Below are positions 16,195-26,510 of a stretch of DNA of 64,000 nt, one piece after another. A program made the position numbers and the translations under genes. The notes under the pieces are model-generated. The model saw nothing but the letters and a program-made list of their open reading frames with translations, did no database searches and was not told the origin of the DNA. The stretch is from Robiginitomaculum sp. GTDB taxonomy: Bacteria; Pseudomonadota; Alphaproteobacteria; Caulobacterales; Maricaulaceae. Each line of letters starts with the position of its first letter. Within the stretch, counting starts at the first letter, position 1. The stretch spans positions 248,001 through 312,000 of the forward strand of contig WFUF01000025.1 of NCBI GenBank assembly GCA_015485155.1. Direction: 5' to 3'.

Positions 16195-16875
16195 TTGACA
16201 AAAAAACCACCAGCGTCAATGCGCCCGATTACTCGCGCCAAAATAGCTGAAATTTATGCACATTTGCGCGAACTTGATCCCGAGCCGAAAACTGAATTGC
16301 ACTATACCAATCCGTTTACTCTGGTGGTGGCCGTTGCCTTGTCGGCACAGGCGACTGATGTTGGGGTTAACAAGGCTACAAAACATTTGTTTGCAATGGC
16401 AGATAATCCAAAAGACATGCTAAAGCTTGGTGAGGAAAAGGTAAGGGAGCTTATCAAAACCATCGGTCTTTATCGCAATAAGGCAAAAAACGTAATTGGC
16501 CTGTCCAAAATGCTGCTTACGGAATTTAACGGAGAGGTGCCACAAAGCCGGGACGATTTGATACGCTTGCCCGGAGTTGGCCGCAAAACCGCCAATGTGG
16601 TGTTAAATGTAGCCTTTGGTCAGCCAACTATTGCCGTGGATACTCATATTTTTCGGGTTGGCAATCGCACAGGTATGGCACCGGGTAAAACCCCGGATCA
16701 GGTGGAAGATGTCTTAATGCGGGTAACACCGACAGAGTTCCTGCAGCACGCTCATCACTGGTTGATCCTGCATGGCCGATATACTTGCGTGGCCCGCAAG
16801 CCAAGATGCTATTTGTGCCGGATTTCCAAATTGTGCAGGTATCGCGATAAAACCCCGGCCCCCGATCAGTCATAA
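16195..16875 (+). CDS. nth: Endonuclease III
   Basis: DNA glycosylase/AP lyase for oxidised pyrimidines. Helix-hairpin-helix LPGVGRKTANVV holds catalytic Lys131 and the HhH-GPD Asp149 is in VDTHIFRV. The C-terminal iron-sulfur loop has the exact spacing Cys198-x6-Cys205-x2-Cys208-x5-Cys214. Numbering is from the TTG at 16195 (226 aa); an ATG at 16219 is an equally good start and would remove eight residues. Divergent from the Ada-like gene, a plausible repair pairing. Confidence 0.95.
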   Translation: MTKKPPASMRPITRAKIAEIYAHLRELDPEPKTELHYTNPFTLVVAVALSAQATDVGVNKATKHLFAMADNPKDMLKLGEEKVRELIKTIGLYRNKAKNVIGLSKMLLTEFNGEVPQSRDDLIRLPGVGRKTANVVLNVAFGQPTIAVDTHIFRVGNRTGMAPGKTPDQVEDVLMRVTPTEFLQHAHHWLILHGRYTCVARKPRCYLCRISKLCRYRDKTPAPDQS

Positions 16876-16998
16876 ATTTTACCTGAAGATGCGCTAGGTC
16901 CCTAAGGGCAAAAAGCTCCTTGGCCCGTAAGTGAAAAACCGCTAGATTGATGAACTCGAACACCCTTCAAATCAGTTCAAAATGGAAGTCAAACCCCG

Positions 16999-17310
16999 AT
17001 GTCCCTATTTCAAGCTTTGTACGCCTTTTTTCTGCTGCCGGTTTTAACCCTGCTGTTTTGGCTGATTATCATTCGCGTGGTTATGTCCTGGCTTATCTCG
17101 TTTAATGTGGTCAATTTGCACAATCGTTTTGTTGCTGCGGTATGGGATATATCAGGTCGGTTATCAGAGCCACTGATTCAACCGATCCGCAGAGTTCTTC
17201 CGCCAATGGCTGGGTTTGATTTTTCACCAGTTATTTTGCTGTTGTTAATCTTGTTTGTTCGTGATTGGTTATTGCCTGGTCTGGTCTTTGGCAATCTGCG
17301 AGTGTTTTAA
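16999..17310 (+). CDS. YggT family membrane protein
   Basis: 103 aa, two hydrophobic regions (residues 8-35 and 76-97) around the conserved YggT core, here [26 protein letters not shown]. Members are small inner-membrane proteins of unclear role, sometimes linked to osmotic shock or division. It overlaps folD by one base (TAATG), so the two are coupled. Confidence 0.85.
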   Translation: MSLFQALYAFFLLPVLTLLFWLIIIRVVMSWLISFNVVNLHNRFVAAVWDISGRLSEPLIQPIRRVLPPMAGFDFSPVILLLLILFVRDWLLPGLVFGNLRVF

Positions 17311-18191
17311 TGGCAGCGCAAATTATTGATGGTAAGGCTTTTGCTAAAAACTTGCGCGAGCGGCTTGCTGCTGCTGTGCCATTATTGCCACGAGTTCCTG
17401 CTCTGGCCGTGGTGCTGGTTGGTGATGATCCGGCCAGTCAGGTTTATGTTCGCAACAAGATTCGCCAAACCACAGATATCGGCATGCGTTCTGTTGAGCG
17501 AAGAATGGACGCCAATTCCAGTCAGCAGGAAGTGGCAGAAGTGGTTCGCTGTTTGAATCAAGATCCGGAAATAGACGGAATTTTAGTGCAATTGCCCTTG
17601 CCCCCGCATCTGGATGAAGCTGCTATCCTGGCCCAGATTGATCCTGCCAAGGATGTGGATGGATTAACAGAAGCCTCTGCTGGAAGACTGTTTCTTGGCA
17701 AGGCAGGCTTGCGCCCCTGTACTCCTACCGGTTGCGTAATGCTGGCTGAGGACGCGCTTGGTGATTTAAGTGGCAAATCCTGTGTCATTGTTGGCAGATC
17801 AATTTTGGTGGGCAAGCCTGCTGCTATGTTGTTTTTAGATAAAAACTGCACTGTTACCATTGCTCATTCGCGCACAAAAAACTTAAAAGAGCTGTGCCGA
17901 TCTGCCGATATTCTAATTGCCGCTGTTGGCCGGGCGCAAATGATTGAAGGCAATTGGATTAAGCCTGGTGCCTGCGTTATTGATGTGGGCATTAATCGTA
18001 TTGATGCTCCTGAGCGCGGCGAGGGTAAAACCCGTCTTGTTGGCGATGTAAATTTTGCCAAAGCCGTTGATATTGCGGGCGCCATAACTCCGGTTCCCGG
18101 CGGTGTTGGGCCAATGACCATTGCCTGCCTGCTTAGAAATACCCTGCTGGCCTCAGCCCGGCTCCAGAACATAACCCTGACAGATGTTTAA
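17310..18191 (+). CDS. folD: Methylenetetrahydrofolate dehydrogenase/cyclohydrolase
   Basis: 293 aa from the ATG at 17310. Interconverts methylene-, methenyl- and formyl-tetrahydrofolate in the cytosol. Family motifs: SQVYVRNK with the catalytic Lys, [35 protein letters not shown] for NADP binding, and [18 protein letters not shown] at the end. Its one-carbon products feed fmt (23.1 kb) and metF/metH (36-41 kb) in this same window. Confidence 0.97.
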   Translation: MAAQIIDGKAFAKNLRERLAAAVPLLPRVPALAVVLVGDDPASQVYVRNKIRQTTDIGMRSVERRMDANSSQQEVAEVVRCLNQDPEIDGILVQLPLPPHLDEAAILAQIDPAKDVDGLTEASAGRLFLGKAGLRPCTPTGCVMLAEDALGDLSGKSCVIVGRSILVGKPAAMLFLDKNCTVTIAHSRTKNLKELCRSADILIAAVGRAQMIEGNWIKPGACVIDVGINRIDAPERGEGKTRLVGDVNFAKAVDIAGAITPVPGGVGPMTIACLLRNTLLASARLQNITLTDV

Positions 18192-18660
18192 GTCTGGTAT
18201 TTCTAATTTGGCTCAATTTTGCTCGCTTAAATGGGCAAAGCCAATCGGATTTGGGTTTGGTTTGATCATGCTCCTTGTTTGGATTGGCAGTCCGGCTGTT
18301 GCCAGTGCTTTGGGCGAGCGTGAGCGGGACTTGATTGCGGCGGCAGCTATTTACACCTCTATCAGTTTTTCAGAAGAGAACCGCCATGCCCGCCGCAAAG
18401 CTCTACCCTTAAGTGAGGAACAATATCAACGTCTGGATAAATTACTGCCACCAAGGTTTCAGGCCTGTATGGAGGGCGGTTTTGCTGTTGCCTTTCCGAC
18501 TAAAAAACAGGCTAGAACCTTGCGGCTTTTAATGCAGAGCATAATCGACAGTTCAGTGCCGGAACCCGAAAATGCCCAATCGGTTGTCTTTGGTTTTAAG
18601 GCAACAAACCAATGGTGCAGTAGCCGAATCCCTCTGTGGACATCGGCAATTTTAAGCTGA
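18184..18660 (+). CDS. Putative exported protein of unknown function
   Basis: 158 aa, start overlapping folD by eight bases. A hydrophobic segment (residues 22-42, ending PAVASALG) resembles a long signal peptide or anchor. The rest is basic and helical with two cysteines (about residues 95 and 144). No family recognised. Codon use and overlap with folD support it as real, but the evidence is modest. Confidence 0.5.
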   Translation: MFKSGISNLAQFCSLKWAKPIGFGFGLIMLLVWIGSPAVASALGERERDLIAAAAIYTSISFSEENRHARRKALPLSEEQYQRLDKLLPPRFQACMEGGFAVAFPTKKQARTLRLLMQSIIDSSVPEPENAQSVVFGFKATNQWCSSRIPLWTSAILS

Positions 18661-18799
18661 CTGGCGTATTTTTCAGCTAGATGGTGAATTTGCGGCACGG
18701 GCTGGATTTGCAACAATCCCTGCACGCTCATATTGCGCACTATTATTCTTATCAGTAAATTCAATAAGTTAGCTTTAATTATTGATAAAAACACTAATG

Positions 18800-18822
18800 C
18801 ACCCTAGTGGTATATTAGGGTG
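18800..18822. promoter_or_regulatory. Inverted repeat, possible operator
   Basis: CACCCTA (18800-18806) and TAGGGTG (18816-18822) form a perfect 7-bp inverted repeat around nine bases. It lies in a 288-base non-coding stretch (18661-18948) ahead of the small membrane protein gene. No poly-T follows, so an operator is likelier than a terminator. I see no other gene in this stretch. Confidence 0.35.
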
Positions 18823-18948
18823 GCATAATATACACCTCACGAACTATTTCATTTTTTCCTTGCCTTTTTGCTCAATCCTTCTTTGGCTTATGGGGTCAAG
18901 CATGAGGAATACATGCACGTTTTCATTCGCAAATAGGGGAGTACTCTT

Positions 18949-19266
18949 ATGTCTATCGCAAAAATTCTATGGATTGTCAGTTTTCTGGCAGCGATATTGT
19001 TTTCTTTCATGAATGATTTTCAGTATGCAGCGCTGATTTTGGCTTTGCTTGGGCTGGTCTCGGGCTGGTTCGTTGATGTGGATCATCGGCGCGGTTTAAT
19101 TATTGCCGCCATATTCTTATTGGTTGCAGGTGGCGCCAGTGCCTGGGGGTCTATTCCGACGCTTGGTGAATATTTTAACGGCATATTCACAGCCTATGGC
19201 TCGGTATTGGCTGCAGCATCGCTTACAGCGATCCTGAAAACTACATGGGAACGTCTAAAGCCGTAA
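18949..19266 (+). CDS. Small integral membrane protein of unknown function
   Basis: 105 aa with three or four helices (about residues 5-22, 25-43, 49-68, 80-95). An AGGGG ribosome site lies upstream and a clear terminator follows at 19310, so it is a single-gene transcript. Family not recognised. Confidence 0.7.
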   Translation: MSIAKILWIVSFLAAILFSFMNDFQYAALILALLGLVSGWFVDVDHRRGLIIAAIFLLVAGGASAWGSIPTLGEYFNGIFTAYGSVLAAASLTAILKTTWERLKP

Positions 19267-19309
19267 AACAGCTTAAAAGATACAATTGCTAGGTTTAGCT
19301 CAACACAGG

Positions 19310-19340
19310 CCCTCGCACCAAATTTGTTGCGGGGGTCTTT
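19310..19340 (+). terminator. Rho-independent terminator
   Basis: Stem CCCTCGCA (19310-19317) with TGCGGGGG (19328-19335), one G-T pair, followed by TCTTTT. It ends the small membrane protein transcript. Confidence 0.7.
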
Positions 19341-19351
19341 TGATTCTAAAA

Positions 19352-20149
19352 TTAAACTTCAGCAAATGGGCGTAATATTGCTAATGCCTGTTGATGCAGA
19401 AGATTGTCACCGGTGGCAATAATCTGTCCGCCTTTGGCGGCGCTTTCTCCGCGCCAATTGGTAATTTGTCCCCCGGAAGCTGCAATCAACGGGATCAAGG
19501 CAGCAATATCATATTCCTGCAAACCTGATTCAATTACCAGATCAATTGTGCCCAAAGCCAAAGCGCAATAAGCATAACAATCAAGACCATAACGTTGCAG
19601 CCTTGAGCCGGTGCGTATTTGTTCAAAGCCGGCAGTTTCTTTTTCACAAAACAGGTAGGGATCAGTAGTGGCAATAGTGGCTTTTGAAAGCTCAGCGCAC
19701 GGGCGGGTTCTAATGATTTTTTGCTCTTTATCGTGATGCAAAGCCGCCTTGTCCGCATAACCGATAAACCGCTCCCTGGTAAATGGCTGATCCATCAGAC
19801 CCAAAACTGGCTCGCCTTCATATAATAAGGCGATCAATATTCCCCAGACCGGCAAGCCGGAAATATAGGCCCGGGTACCGTCAATCGGATCAATCACCCA
19901 CACCCATGGTGAACGGGCCGGTTTTTCACCAAACTCTTCACCGCGGATACCGTGATCAGGATAGGTTTCTTCGATCTGCGTCCGTATGATTTTCTCAACT
20001 TGCTTGTCGGCCTGTGTCACCGGATCAAATCCGCCGGCAGACAGCTTGTTTTCAATATCAGGATGATGGCGAAACCATTGCATGGTAGGCTCTCTGGCCT
20101 TTTCTGCCAGATGGGAGGCAAAATACTCATACTCTTTTAGCTCATTCAT
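19352..20149 (-). CDS. hisN: Inositol monophosphatase family protein, probable histidinol-phosphatase
   Basis: 265 aa. Magnesium-dependent phosphatase fold: Glu in RGEEFGE, WVIDPIDGTRAYISG, and a C-terminal GLQEYDIAALIPLIAASGG. The TRAYISGLPVWG and EYDIAAL forms are those of the HisN group, which removes phosphate from histidinol phosphate in histidine synthesis; other members act on inositol phosphates or PAP. No other his genes are near, so the substrate is inferred. Confidence 0.82.
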   Translation of the reverse strand: MNELKEYEYFASHLAEKAREPTMQWFRHHPDIENKLSAGGFDPVTQADKQVEKIIRTQIEETYPDHGIRGEEFGEKPARSPWVWVIDPIDGTRAYISGLPVWGILIALLYEGEPVLGLMDQPFTRERFIGYADKAALHHDKEQKIIRTRPCAELSKATIATTDPYLFCEKETAGFEQIRTGSRLQRYGLDCYAYCALALGTIDLVIESGLQEYDIAALIPLIAASGGQITNWRGESAAKGGQIIATGDNLLHQQALAILRPFAEV

Positions 20150-20216
20150 AATTTTTGCCGGGTTTATAAAGGTTTTAAAGTCAGGGGTTCATAGCCTGCC
20201 AGTGAGCACACGCCAA

Positions 20217-21362
20217 TCACTCATCAGGCTCTATTCGCAATAATAGCCCGCTATCGGTCAGGATATACAAAAGCTGGTCAGGGCCAAGCACCACATGGCG
20301 AATACGCTGGCCAAGTTCGTTTAATAATTCTTCTTGTTCTGTGACTATTGTACCATTTAGTTTTACGCGTCGAAGATGCTTTGCAGCCAGCGCTCCGGAA
20401 AATAAGTCACCCTGCCAGCGGGGAAACTTTTCGCCCCTGTAAAAAGTCAAACCTGAGGGTGCGATTGATGGTGTCCAGTGTAAAACCGGATCTATCATGC
20501 CGGGTAGGGAAGAGAATTCAGAAATAACCCTCCCTGAATAACCCCGACCATGAGTGGCTTTGGGCCAACCATAATTCCCGCCTTTGCTGATAATGTTAAT
20601 TTCATCTCCGCCCTTAGGCCCGTGCTCGCTTTGCCAAAGAGCACCAGTTTTCGGGTGCAGAGCCAGTCCTTGCGGATTGCGATGACCAAAACTCCAGACC
20701 TCAGGTGCACCGGATACCCCATCAGCAAAAGGGTTATCATCGGGTATGGAGCCATTAGCGTTCAGTCGGACAATGGCCCCAAAATGGTTTTTTGGGTTTT
20801 GTGCCTGCTTGCTCCAGCTAAACCCATCTCCAATTGAGGCATATAAATAACCATCGCGATCAAAAACCAGCCGGGAGCCAAAGTGCGCCCCGCCGCTTTT
20901 TTCGTCGGTATTGGCCTGAAAAATTATTTGCAGGTCATTAAAATAGTCCTCTTGTAACCGGGCGCGGGCAATGCTGGTGTGGTTTTGTTTTCGTGTGCCC
21001 TCAGAATAGCTGATATACACCCACGGATCGGTGGCAAAATCCGGCGATAAGGCAATATCCAGCAAGCCGCCCTGGCCCAGAACCAATGGCTGTGGCCCGC
21101 CGCTTATCTGGTTAACCGTGCCGCTTTGCATGGAAACCTTAACAATACCACCGGTTTTTTGAGTAATAAGTGCATCCCCGTCAGGCAAAAACACCAACCC
21201 CCAGGGGGACTCTAGTTGATCGGTGATCTGCACCAGTTTTATATTTCCATGTTTGGTTTCTTCCTGATGGATAATGGCAAATGGCGCAGCTTTGGCCTGT
21301 AGATCTCCCATGCCAAAGAAAACCAGCAGGGTATAGAAAACACTAGGATAAAAAAACCTCAT
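20217..21362 (-). CDS. PQQ-dependent soluble aldose sugar dehydrogenase
   Basis: 381 aa with an export signal (residues 1-27, ending QAKAA). Six-bladed beta-propeller of the GSDH/YliI type: ESPWGLVFLPDG at the start, GGAHFGSRLVFDRDGYLYASIGDG with the catalytic His, FGHRNPQGLALHP, and WQSEHGPKGGDEIN. It should oxidise sugars at C1 in the periplasm with PQQ. Its ATG overlaps the rmuC stop (TGATG), an unexpected partner for translation coupling. Confidence 0.88.
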   Translation of the reverse strand: MRFFYPSVFYTLLVFFGMGDLQAKAAPFAIIHQEETKHGNIKLVQITDQLESPWGLVFLPDGDALITQKTGGIVKVSMQSGTVNQISGGPQPLVLGQGGLLDIALSPDFATDPWVYISYSEGTRKQNHTSIARARLQEDYFNDLQIIFQANTDEKSGGAHFGSRLVFDRDGYLYASIGDGFSWSKQAQNPKNHFGAIVRLNANGSIPDDNPFADGVSGAPEVWSFGHRNPQGLALHPKTGALWQSEHGPKGGDEINIISKGGNYGWPKATHGRGYSGRVISEFSSLPGMIDPVLHWTPSIAPSGLTFYRGEKFPRWQGDLFSGALAAKHLRRVKLNGTIVTEQEELLNELGQRIRHVVLGPDQLLYILTDSGLLLRIEPDE

Positions 21363-22492
21363 CAGGAACCAGTTTTTATTTGCGGAATGGGGCTTTTTAT
21401 CATGCCGGGCTTCTCTTCCTCGCTGACAGCTACGTCAACAGCGTTGATTTTTGTGGCTCGGGCATCAATTTTACCGGTCGAGGTCAATATGTCGTCAATA
21501 TCACCCTCAACCTGTTTGAAATGGCGATCAAGCTTTCTTGTGCGCTCATCAAGTCTTCGTACATCCTCCATCATGGTCATGACTTCTTTTTGGATCAAAT
21601 GAGCCTGCTCGCGCATTCTGGCATCTTTCATCAGCGATGAAATAGTAAGCATGGTCGCCATAAATGTCGTAGGCGAGACGATCATTACTTTAGACTTAAA
21701 TGCCGATGTAATCAAATCAGGGAAATGCGCATGCAGATCAGCATAAATGGCTTCTGAAGGTAAAAATAACAGGGCCGTATCTGTGGTTTCTCCCGGCAGG
21801 ATATATTTATCGGCAATATCCTTAATGTGCTTTCTTACATCTTTTCGTAATCCGGAAGCCGCCGATTTGGCAAAGCCCTCATCACTGGCGTCTTGTAGAG
21901 CCCTCCAGCTTTCCAGCGGGAATTTAGCATCTACGGCTATGCCTTCTTTGCTGTTGGGCAAACGTATCAGGCAATCAACCCTTCTGCCATTACTCAATGT
22001 TGTCTGAAAAGAATAGGCGCTGGGTGGCAGGCTGTCTTCAACCATGTCCTGCATGCGCATTTCGCCAAATTGTCCACGGCTTTGCTTGTTGGATAAAATG
22101 CCTTGCAGCGAGTTCACTTCCTGCCCCAACATTTCGATATTTTTTTGTGCCCGATCAATAATAGCCAGCCGTTCGCCAAGGCTTTTAAGGTTTTCATGGG
22201 TTTTTTCGCGAGTTTCAGCCAAACCATCACCAAGGCGCTTACCCATGGATTCCAAGCGTTCATCCATATTGCGCCGGATCTCGTTCTGTCCGGACTGTGT
22301 GGTTTCATGCATGGAGGCGAATGTTCCTTCCATACGCGCCTGATTTTCAGCAAGTCGCAATAATTGCTCTTTTAACAGGGCTTCAGTTTTGGAAGTTTTG
22401 TGTATAAACATCCAGCCGGCAAGTATGATTGCAATCAATACAAGCGTGACAGCGGCAAATACGGGATCAGTGTTCATTAATTGTTCTTGCAT
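21362..22492 (-). CDS. rmuC: DNA recombination protein RmuC
   Basis: About 376 aa from the ATG at 22492 (another at 22477). One N-terminal membrane helix ([19 protein letters not shown]), a long coiled coil to about residue 150, then the RmuC nuclease-like domain: [52 protein letters not shown] and [15 protein letters not shown]. RmuC limits DNA inversions and is thought to be a nuclease at the membrane. Divergent from def. Confidence 0.93.
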   Translation of the reverse strand: MQEQLMNTDPVFAAVTLVLIAIILAGWMFIHKTSKTEALLKEQLLRLAENQARMEGTFASMHETTQSGQNEIRRNMDERLESMGKRLGDGLAETREKTHENLKSLGERLAIIDRAQKNIEMLGQEVNSLQGILSNKQSRGQFGEMRMQDMVEDSLPPSAYSFQTTLSNGRRVDCLIRLPNSKEGIAVDAKFPLESWRALQDASDEGFAKSAASGLRKDVRKHIKDIADKYILPGETTDTALLFLPSEAIYADLHAHFPDLITSAFKSKVMIVSPTTFMATMLTISSLMKDARMREQAHLIQKEVMTMMEDVRRLDERTRKLDRHFKQVEGDIDDILTSTGKIDARATKINAVDVAVSEEEKPGMIKSPIPQIKTGS

Positions 22493-22564
22493 GTGGCTGT
22501 TATAACTGATTCGCAAGCTCTGGCTAATCTTGACGAAACCCTTTCACCAACCCAGATTGTAGAA

Positions 22565-23092
22565 ATGAGCATCAAACAGATATTAACCGTACCTAATCCT
22601 GTCTTAAAACAGGTATCTCGTCCCGTTGAAAATGTGACCGATGATACCCGTAAACTGATGGATGATATGTTACAGACCATGTATGCTGCGCCTGGTATTG
22701 GGCTGGCGGCCATTCAAATCGGCATTCCTTTGCGGGTAATTGTCATGGATCTGGCAGGTGAGGATGAGAAACCGGCACCCAGATATTTTGTCAATCCGGA
22801 AATAATCGAGGACGTAGAAGAATTAAAAGCATGGGAAGAGGGCTGCTTGTCGGTGCCGGACTTTTATGAAGAGGTGGAGCGCCCTGAACGGGTAAAATTA
22901 AGATATTTGAATTATTATGGCGAGGAAGTGGTTGAATGGGCCGAAGGCATGTATGCCACCTGTATTCAGCATGAAATGGATCACTTAAACGGCGTACTTT
23001 TCATTGATCATCTGTCCCGGCTAAAGCGCCAGCGGGCAATTCGCAAGGTAAAAAAGGCTGCACGGGACAAGCAATTGGAAACAAGCGAGTAA
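22565..23092 (+). CDS. def: Peptide deformylase
   Basis: 175 aa from [12 protein letters not shown] at 22565; the longer frame to 22481 overlaps rmuC and is rejected. Removes the formyl group from new proteins. All three motifs are present: [20 protein letters not shown] with the metal Cys, and QHEMDHLNG with two metal His and the catalytic Glu. Followed directly by fmt (TAATG) and truA, the standard formyl-methionine cluster. Confidence 0.97.
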   Translation: MSIKQILTVPNPVLKQVSRPVENVTDDTRKLMDDMLQTMYAAPGIGLAAIQIGIPLRVIVMDLAGEDEKPAPRYFVNPEIIEDVEELKAWEEGCLSVPDFYEEVERPERVKLRYLNYYGEEVVEWAEGMYATCIQHEMDHLNGVLFIDHLSRLKRQRAIRKVKKAARDKQLETSE

Positions 23093-24024
23093 TGAGCTTG
23101 CGTATTGCCTTCTTTGGCACCCCGGAATTTGCAGCCACTACTTTGGCAGCGTTAATTGCTTCTGATCATGAGATTGTCTGCGTTTATACACGAAAGCCAA
23201 AACCAGCGGGCCGGGGCAAGAGCTTGCAAAAAACCCCTGTTCATCAAATGGCAGAAGCCTTTGGTATTGAAGTGAGAACTCCAGAAACCCTGCGTGACAA
23301 GGGTGTGCAGACAGAATTTGCAGCCCTGAAGCTGGATCTGGCAATAGTGGTTGCCTATGGCCTGATTTTACCTGCAGCAATTTTATCAGCTCCGGCAAAG
23401 GGATGTTTTAATTTACATGGCTCGGCACTGCCGCGCTGGCGCGGAGCGGCGCCGATCCAGCGGGCAATAATGGCGGGTGACAGGCAGACGGCCGTACAGG
23501 TAATGCAAATGGATGAAGGGCTGGATACCGGCGATGTACTGCTTTCGGAAACCATAAAGATTTCGGATACCGATACGGCGGGAAGCCTGCATGATGTGAT
23601 GATGAGTGTTGGCGCAGATTTGATGGTTAGGGCGGTATCCGTACTTGAACGTGATGCCTTACTGCCGGTAGCGCAAAACCAAAACGGGATTACCTATGCG
23701 GAAAAAATCGACAAGGCAGAGGCTCGTATTAACTGGAATGTGCCGGGGCCGGAGCTGGATTGCCACATTCGCGGGCTTGCGCCCTTTCCCGGTGCCTGGT
23801 TTGAGATACCGACCCCCAAAGGGCCATTGCGGGTCAAGGCTCTGCTAAGTGAATTTGTTCAGCTTCGGGGCAAGCCCGGTGAAATTCTGGATGAGCAGCT
23901 AACCATTGCTGCCGGTTCTGGAGCTGTGCGTCTGCTTAAGGTGCAACCGGCAGGCAGCAAGCCTCAGGGAGGGAGTGATCTGGTCAGGAGATTTCATCTA
24001 CAATTAGGTGATCAGGTTTTATGA
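23092..24024 (+). CDS. fmt: Methionyl-tRNA formyltransferase
   Basis: 310 aa. Transfers a formyl group from 10-formyltetrahydrofolate to initiator Met-tRNA. Motifs: [36 protein letters not shown] with catalytic Asn and His, and [14 protein letters not shown] with the Asp. The C-terminal OB domain is present. Coupled to def and, by ATGA, to truA. Confidence 0.97.
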   Translation: MSLRIAFFGTPEFAATTLAALIASDHEIVCVYTRKPKPAGRGKSLQKTPVHQMAEAFGIEVRTPETLRDKGVQTEFAALKLDLAIVVAYGLILPAAILSAPAKGCFNLHGSALPRWRGAAPIQRAIMAGDRQTAVQVMQMDEGLDTGDVLLSETIKISDTDTAGSLHDVMMSVGADLMVRAVSVLERDALLPVAQNQNGITYAEKIDKAEARINWNVPGPELDCHIRGLAPFPGAWFEIPTPKGPLRVKALLSEFVQLRGKPGEILDEQLTIAAGSGAVRLLKVQPAGSKPQGGSDLVRRFHLQLGDQVL

Positions 24025-24761
24025 CCCGCTATAAATTGACAATAGAATACGATGGCGGCCCGTTTTTTGGCTGGCAGAAACAGGATAATGTGCCAACAGT
24101 GCAAGGAGTTTTGCAACGAGCAGCTACTGCTTTGGATGGATGTCCGGTAATAGTGCAGGGCGCCGGAAGAACCGATGCCGGGGTTCATGCTTTGGCACAA
24201 ATTGCTCATATGGATATGCAGCGCCAGCTTGCGCCGGACAGATTACGTGACGCGCTAAATCATCACTTGCGTCCCAATCCTGTAGCCATATTGCAGGTTG
24301 AGCAGGTCGATGATGAGTTTCATGCTCGGTTCAGCGCCGTAGCCAGACATTATTTATATCGGATTAAATCCCGACGTCCTCCTTTAACTCTGGACAAGGG
24401 AAAGCTCTGGCAAATTCCGCGGCATGTAGATGTTCAGGCGATGGATGAAGCGGCACAGATATTGATCGGTGAGCATGATTTTTCCACCTTTCGTGACAGT
24501 GATTGTCAAGCCAAAAGCCCGATAAAGACACTTGATCGCTGTGATGTGCTGCAAATGGGCGATGAAGTTCAAATAATATGTGAGGCACGCAGTTTTTTGC
24601 ATTCACAAGTGCGCTCCATGGTTGGTTCGCTGATGCAGGTTGGTTTTGGCAAATGGAGCAGGCATGATTTCCTTAAAGCCTTTGAAGCAAAAGATCGCTC
24701 GGCCTGCGGGCCGGTTGCGCCGCCCTTTGGACTGTATTTAACCAGGGTTGTGTATGAATAG
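24021..24761 (+). CDS. truA: tRNA pseudouridine synthase A
   Basis: 246 aa. Makes pseudouridine at positions 38-40 of tRNA anticodon stems. [15 protein letters not shown] holds the catalytic Asp; [12 protein letters not shown] and [17 protein letters not shown] are further family landmarks. It ends three bases before the convergent sensor kinase stop, with no room for a separate terminator. Confidence 0.97.
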   Translation: MTRYKLTIEYDGGPFFGWQKQDNVPTVQGVLQRAATALDGCPVIVQGAGRTDAGVHALAQIAHMDMQRQLAPDRLRDALNHHLRPNPVAILQVEQVDDEFHARFSAVARHYLYRIKSRRPPLTLDKGKLWQIPRHVDVQAMDEAAQILIGEHDFSTFRDSDCQAKSPIKTLDRCDVLQMGDEVQIICEARSFLHSQVRSMVGSLMQVGFGKWSRHDFLKAFEAKDRSACGPVAPPFGLYLTRVVYE

Positions 24762-24764
24762 GTC

Positions 24765-26186
24765 CTATGCCAGCGGCAGTTTTATCAGGAATGTCGTGCC
24801 GGTTTCTTTGGTGTTTTCCAGTGTAATATCCCCGCTATTAGAACGGGCCAGTTCACGGGCAATGGCCAAACCAAGTCCAGAGCCGTTTTTGCGGGTGGAG
24901 CCGGCAAATGGCGAAAACAGGTCTTTTTGTACTGACCTGGCAATACCCGGGCCGGTATCTGTAATGCGTAATTCAACAGTGTTCTCAACAACAGTAATGT
25001 GCGTGGTTAACTTCCCGGAGCCGCCCATGGCTTGAGTAGCATTGCGCAATAAATTCACCAAAATCCGATATAAATGATCAGGGTCAACCCGCACGTCAAT
25101 GTCACGGCTAATCTTGTTGCTCCACTGCACCTGACAGTGTTCGGCTGGGCATGCATCCTGCCAGGCATCTTCAACCGCCAGGTATAAAGACAGGGTTTGT
25201 GGTAGTGGCTCCGGTTCAGTTGAGCGGCCATATTCAAGAGTATTTTGGCTTAAAGCCACCCCGCGATCAATGGAACGAACCAGCCGCTCTCCCATTTTAC
25301 GAATGGCCGGATCTTTGGAATTGGCCAGACGATCAGAAATGAGTTGGGCGCTGGTCAGGATGTTTCGCATATCATGATTGATTTTGGCAACAGCTTCACC
25401 AAGGTCGGCCAGACGGGCCTTTTGCTGCAAGGCCTGCAATACCTCGCCCTGTAGCAAGGCCAGATCATCTTCTACAGCCCCGATTTCATCGGGACGACCA
25501 GAAGGAGTAATAATTCTGGTTGGGTCATCAGGGGCTTTGCGGAATTTGGTCATTTCCAGTGATAAACGATGCATGGGGCGCACCAATACATAGAGCAATG
25601 CGCCATAAATCAGCGCTCCAGCCAGAATTGATATGGCCAAAGACAGCCAAAAGGTGCGGATGGAGAAAGCCAGCAACTCTTTGCGCAAGTCGGCCTCAAG
25701 TACCATAACCTCCAGAAAATTATTTTCATCTGATCCCATATGGTCGATTACCCGCAAATAAGCAGGTTGTCGCAACAACAAAGAATCACACGTGCCAATC
25801 AGGCTTTGGGATAACGACAGTGAGCGTAAATCAACCAGCACATTTTCCCCCGGCTCTAATGGTGCTGGTAAGACAATCTCACTTATTCCATCGCGGTTTA
25901 TCCGAACGGCTTTAATACCTGCGGTTTCCAGCATTTGTCTGGCTACATCTTCTGATACCATCATGTCCTGAGCGGCCTCAACTCCTATAACCACCAATCG
26001 CGCCGCTTGTACCCTGTCTTGCAACCATTGAGTTCTAAATTGTGCTGCCGATGGTAAGAAGATGGTAATTTCAGCCAGCATCACAAACAGAACTGTTAGC
26101 CCTAGCAATTGCATGCTCAAGGAAACCCGAATCTGCCTGAACGGAGTTTTTGCCGAAGAACGGGATGTATTTGACTTAAGACTCAT
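24765..26186 (-). CDS. Sensor histidine kinase (orphan)
   Basis: 473 aa from the ATG at 26186. Two membrane helices (about residues 25-45 and 175-205) enclose a periplasmic sensor region; an ill-defined HAMP-like linker follows. The phosphorylation box is KINHDMRNILTSAQLISDRL, and the ATPase part has NLLRNATQAM, DTGPGIA and GSGLGLAIARELA. It should autophosphorylate on the box His and pass phosphate to a response regulator, but none lies nearby. A partial match to the TetR operator of 32.5 kb lies 58 bases upstream of the start. Confidence 0.9.
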   Translation of the reverse strand: MSLKSNTSRSSAKTPFRQIRVSLSMQLLGLTVLFVMLAEITIFLPSAAQFRTQWLQDRVQAARLVVIGVEAAQDMMVSEDVARQMLETAGIKAVRINRDGISEIVLPAPLEPGENVLVDLRSLSLSQSLIGTCDSLLLRQPAYLRVIDHMGSDENNFLEVMVLEADLRKELLAFSIRTFWLSLAISILAGALIYGALLYVLVRPMHRLSLEMTKFRKAPDDPTRIITPSGRPDEIGAVEDDLALLQGEVLQALQQKARLADLGEAVAKINHDMRNILTSAQLISDRLANSKDPAIRKMGERLVRSIDRGVALSQNTLEYGRSTEPEPLPQTLSLYLAVEDAWQDACPAEHCQVQWSNKISRDIDVRVDPDHLYRILVNLLRNATQAMGGSGKLTTHITVVENTVELRITDTGPGIARSVQKDLFSPFAGSTRKNGSGLGLAIARELARSNSGDITLENTKETGTTFLIKLPLA

Positions 26187-26243
26187 TTTCACTTGTGCCG
26201 TGATTACACACATCCCCTTATCTGCTAGCTGAAAGGTTAGCCG

Positions 26244-26257
26244 ATAAAGTAACTGGT
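26244..26257. promoter_or_regulatory. Possible half-site for the TetR regulator at 31.9 kb
   Basis: The 14 bases ATAAAGTAACTGGT are identical to the left arm plus centre of the perfect palindrome at 32529-32550. The right arm is only weakly kept. It lies between the kinase gene and rpmH. Confidence 0.3.
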
Positions 26258-26287
26258 ATCAAACACACTAAAATCACCCGGTAACGC

Positions 26288-26316
26288 TTGACTTGTCCGA
26301 ACTTGCCCCCTAAAAC
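26288..26316 (+). promoter_or_regulatory. Probable rpmH promoter
   Basis: TTGACT (26288-26293) and TAAAAC (26311-26316) with a 17-base spacer, close to sigma-70 consensus, 40 bases before the rpmH start. Strong promoters are usual for this operon. Confidence 0.6.
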
Positions 26317-26355
26317 CCGCCGCTCAAAACAAATCCTCGAAATAGGGCTGGTGCC

Positions 26356-26490
26356 ATGAAACGTACATTCCAACCAAGCAAGATCGTGCGCGCGCGGCGT
26401 CATGGTTTTCGCGCAAGAATGGCGACGAAATCCGGGCGTCAAATTCTGTCCCGGCGCAGAAGCCGTGGCCGTAAGGTGCTTAGCGCGTAA
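26356..26490 (+). CDS. rpmH: 50S ribosomal protein L34
   Basis: 44 aa: [20 protein letters not shown], then [20 protein letters not shown] and VLSA. Highly basic, exact family length and ends. First gene of the rpmH-rnpA-yidC-engB block, 20 bases before rnpA. Confidence 0.97.
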   Translation: MKRTFQPSKIVRARRHGFRARMATKSGRQILSRRRSRGRKVLSA

Positions 26491-26510
26491 TCGCCTTTGC
26501 AAGTCTGCTG

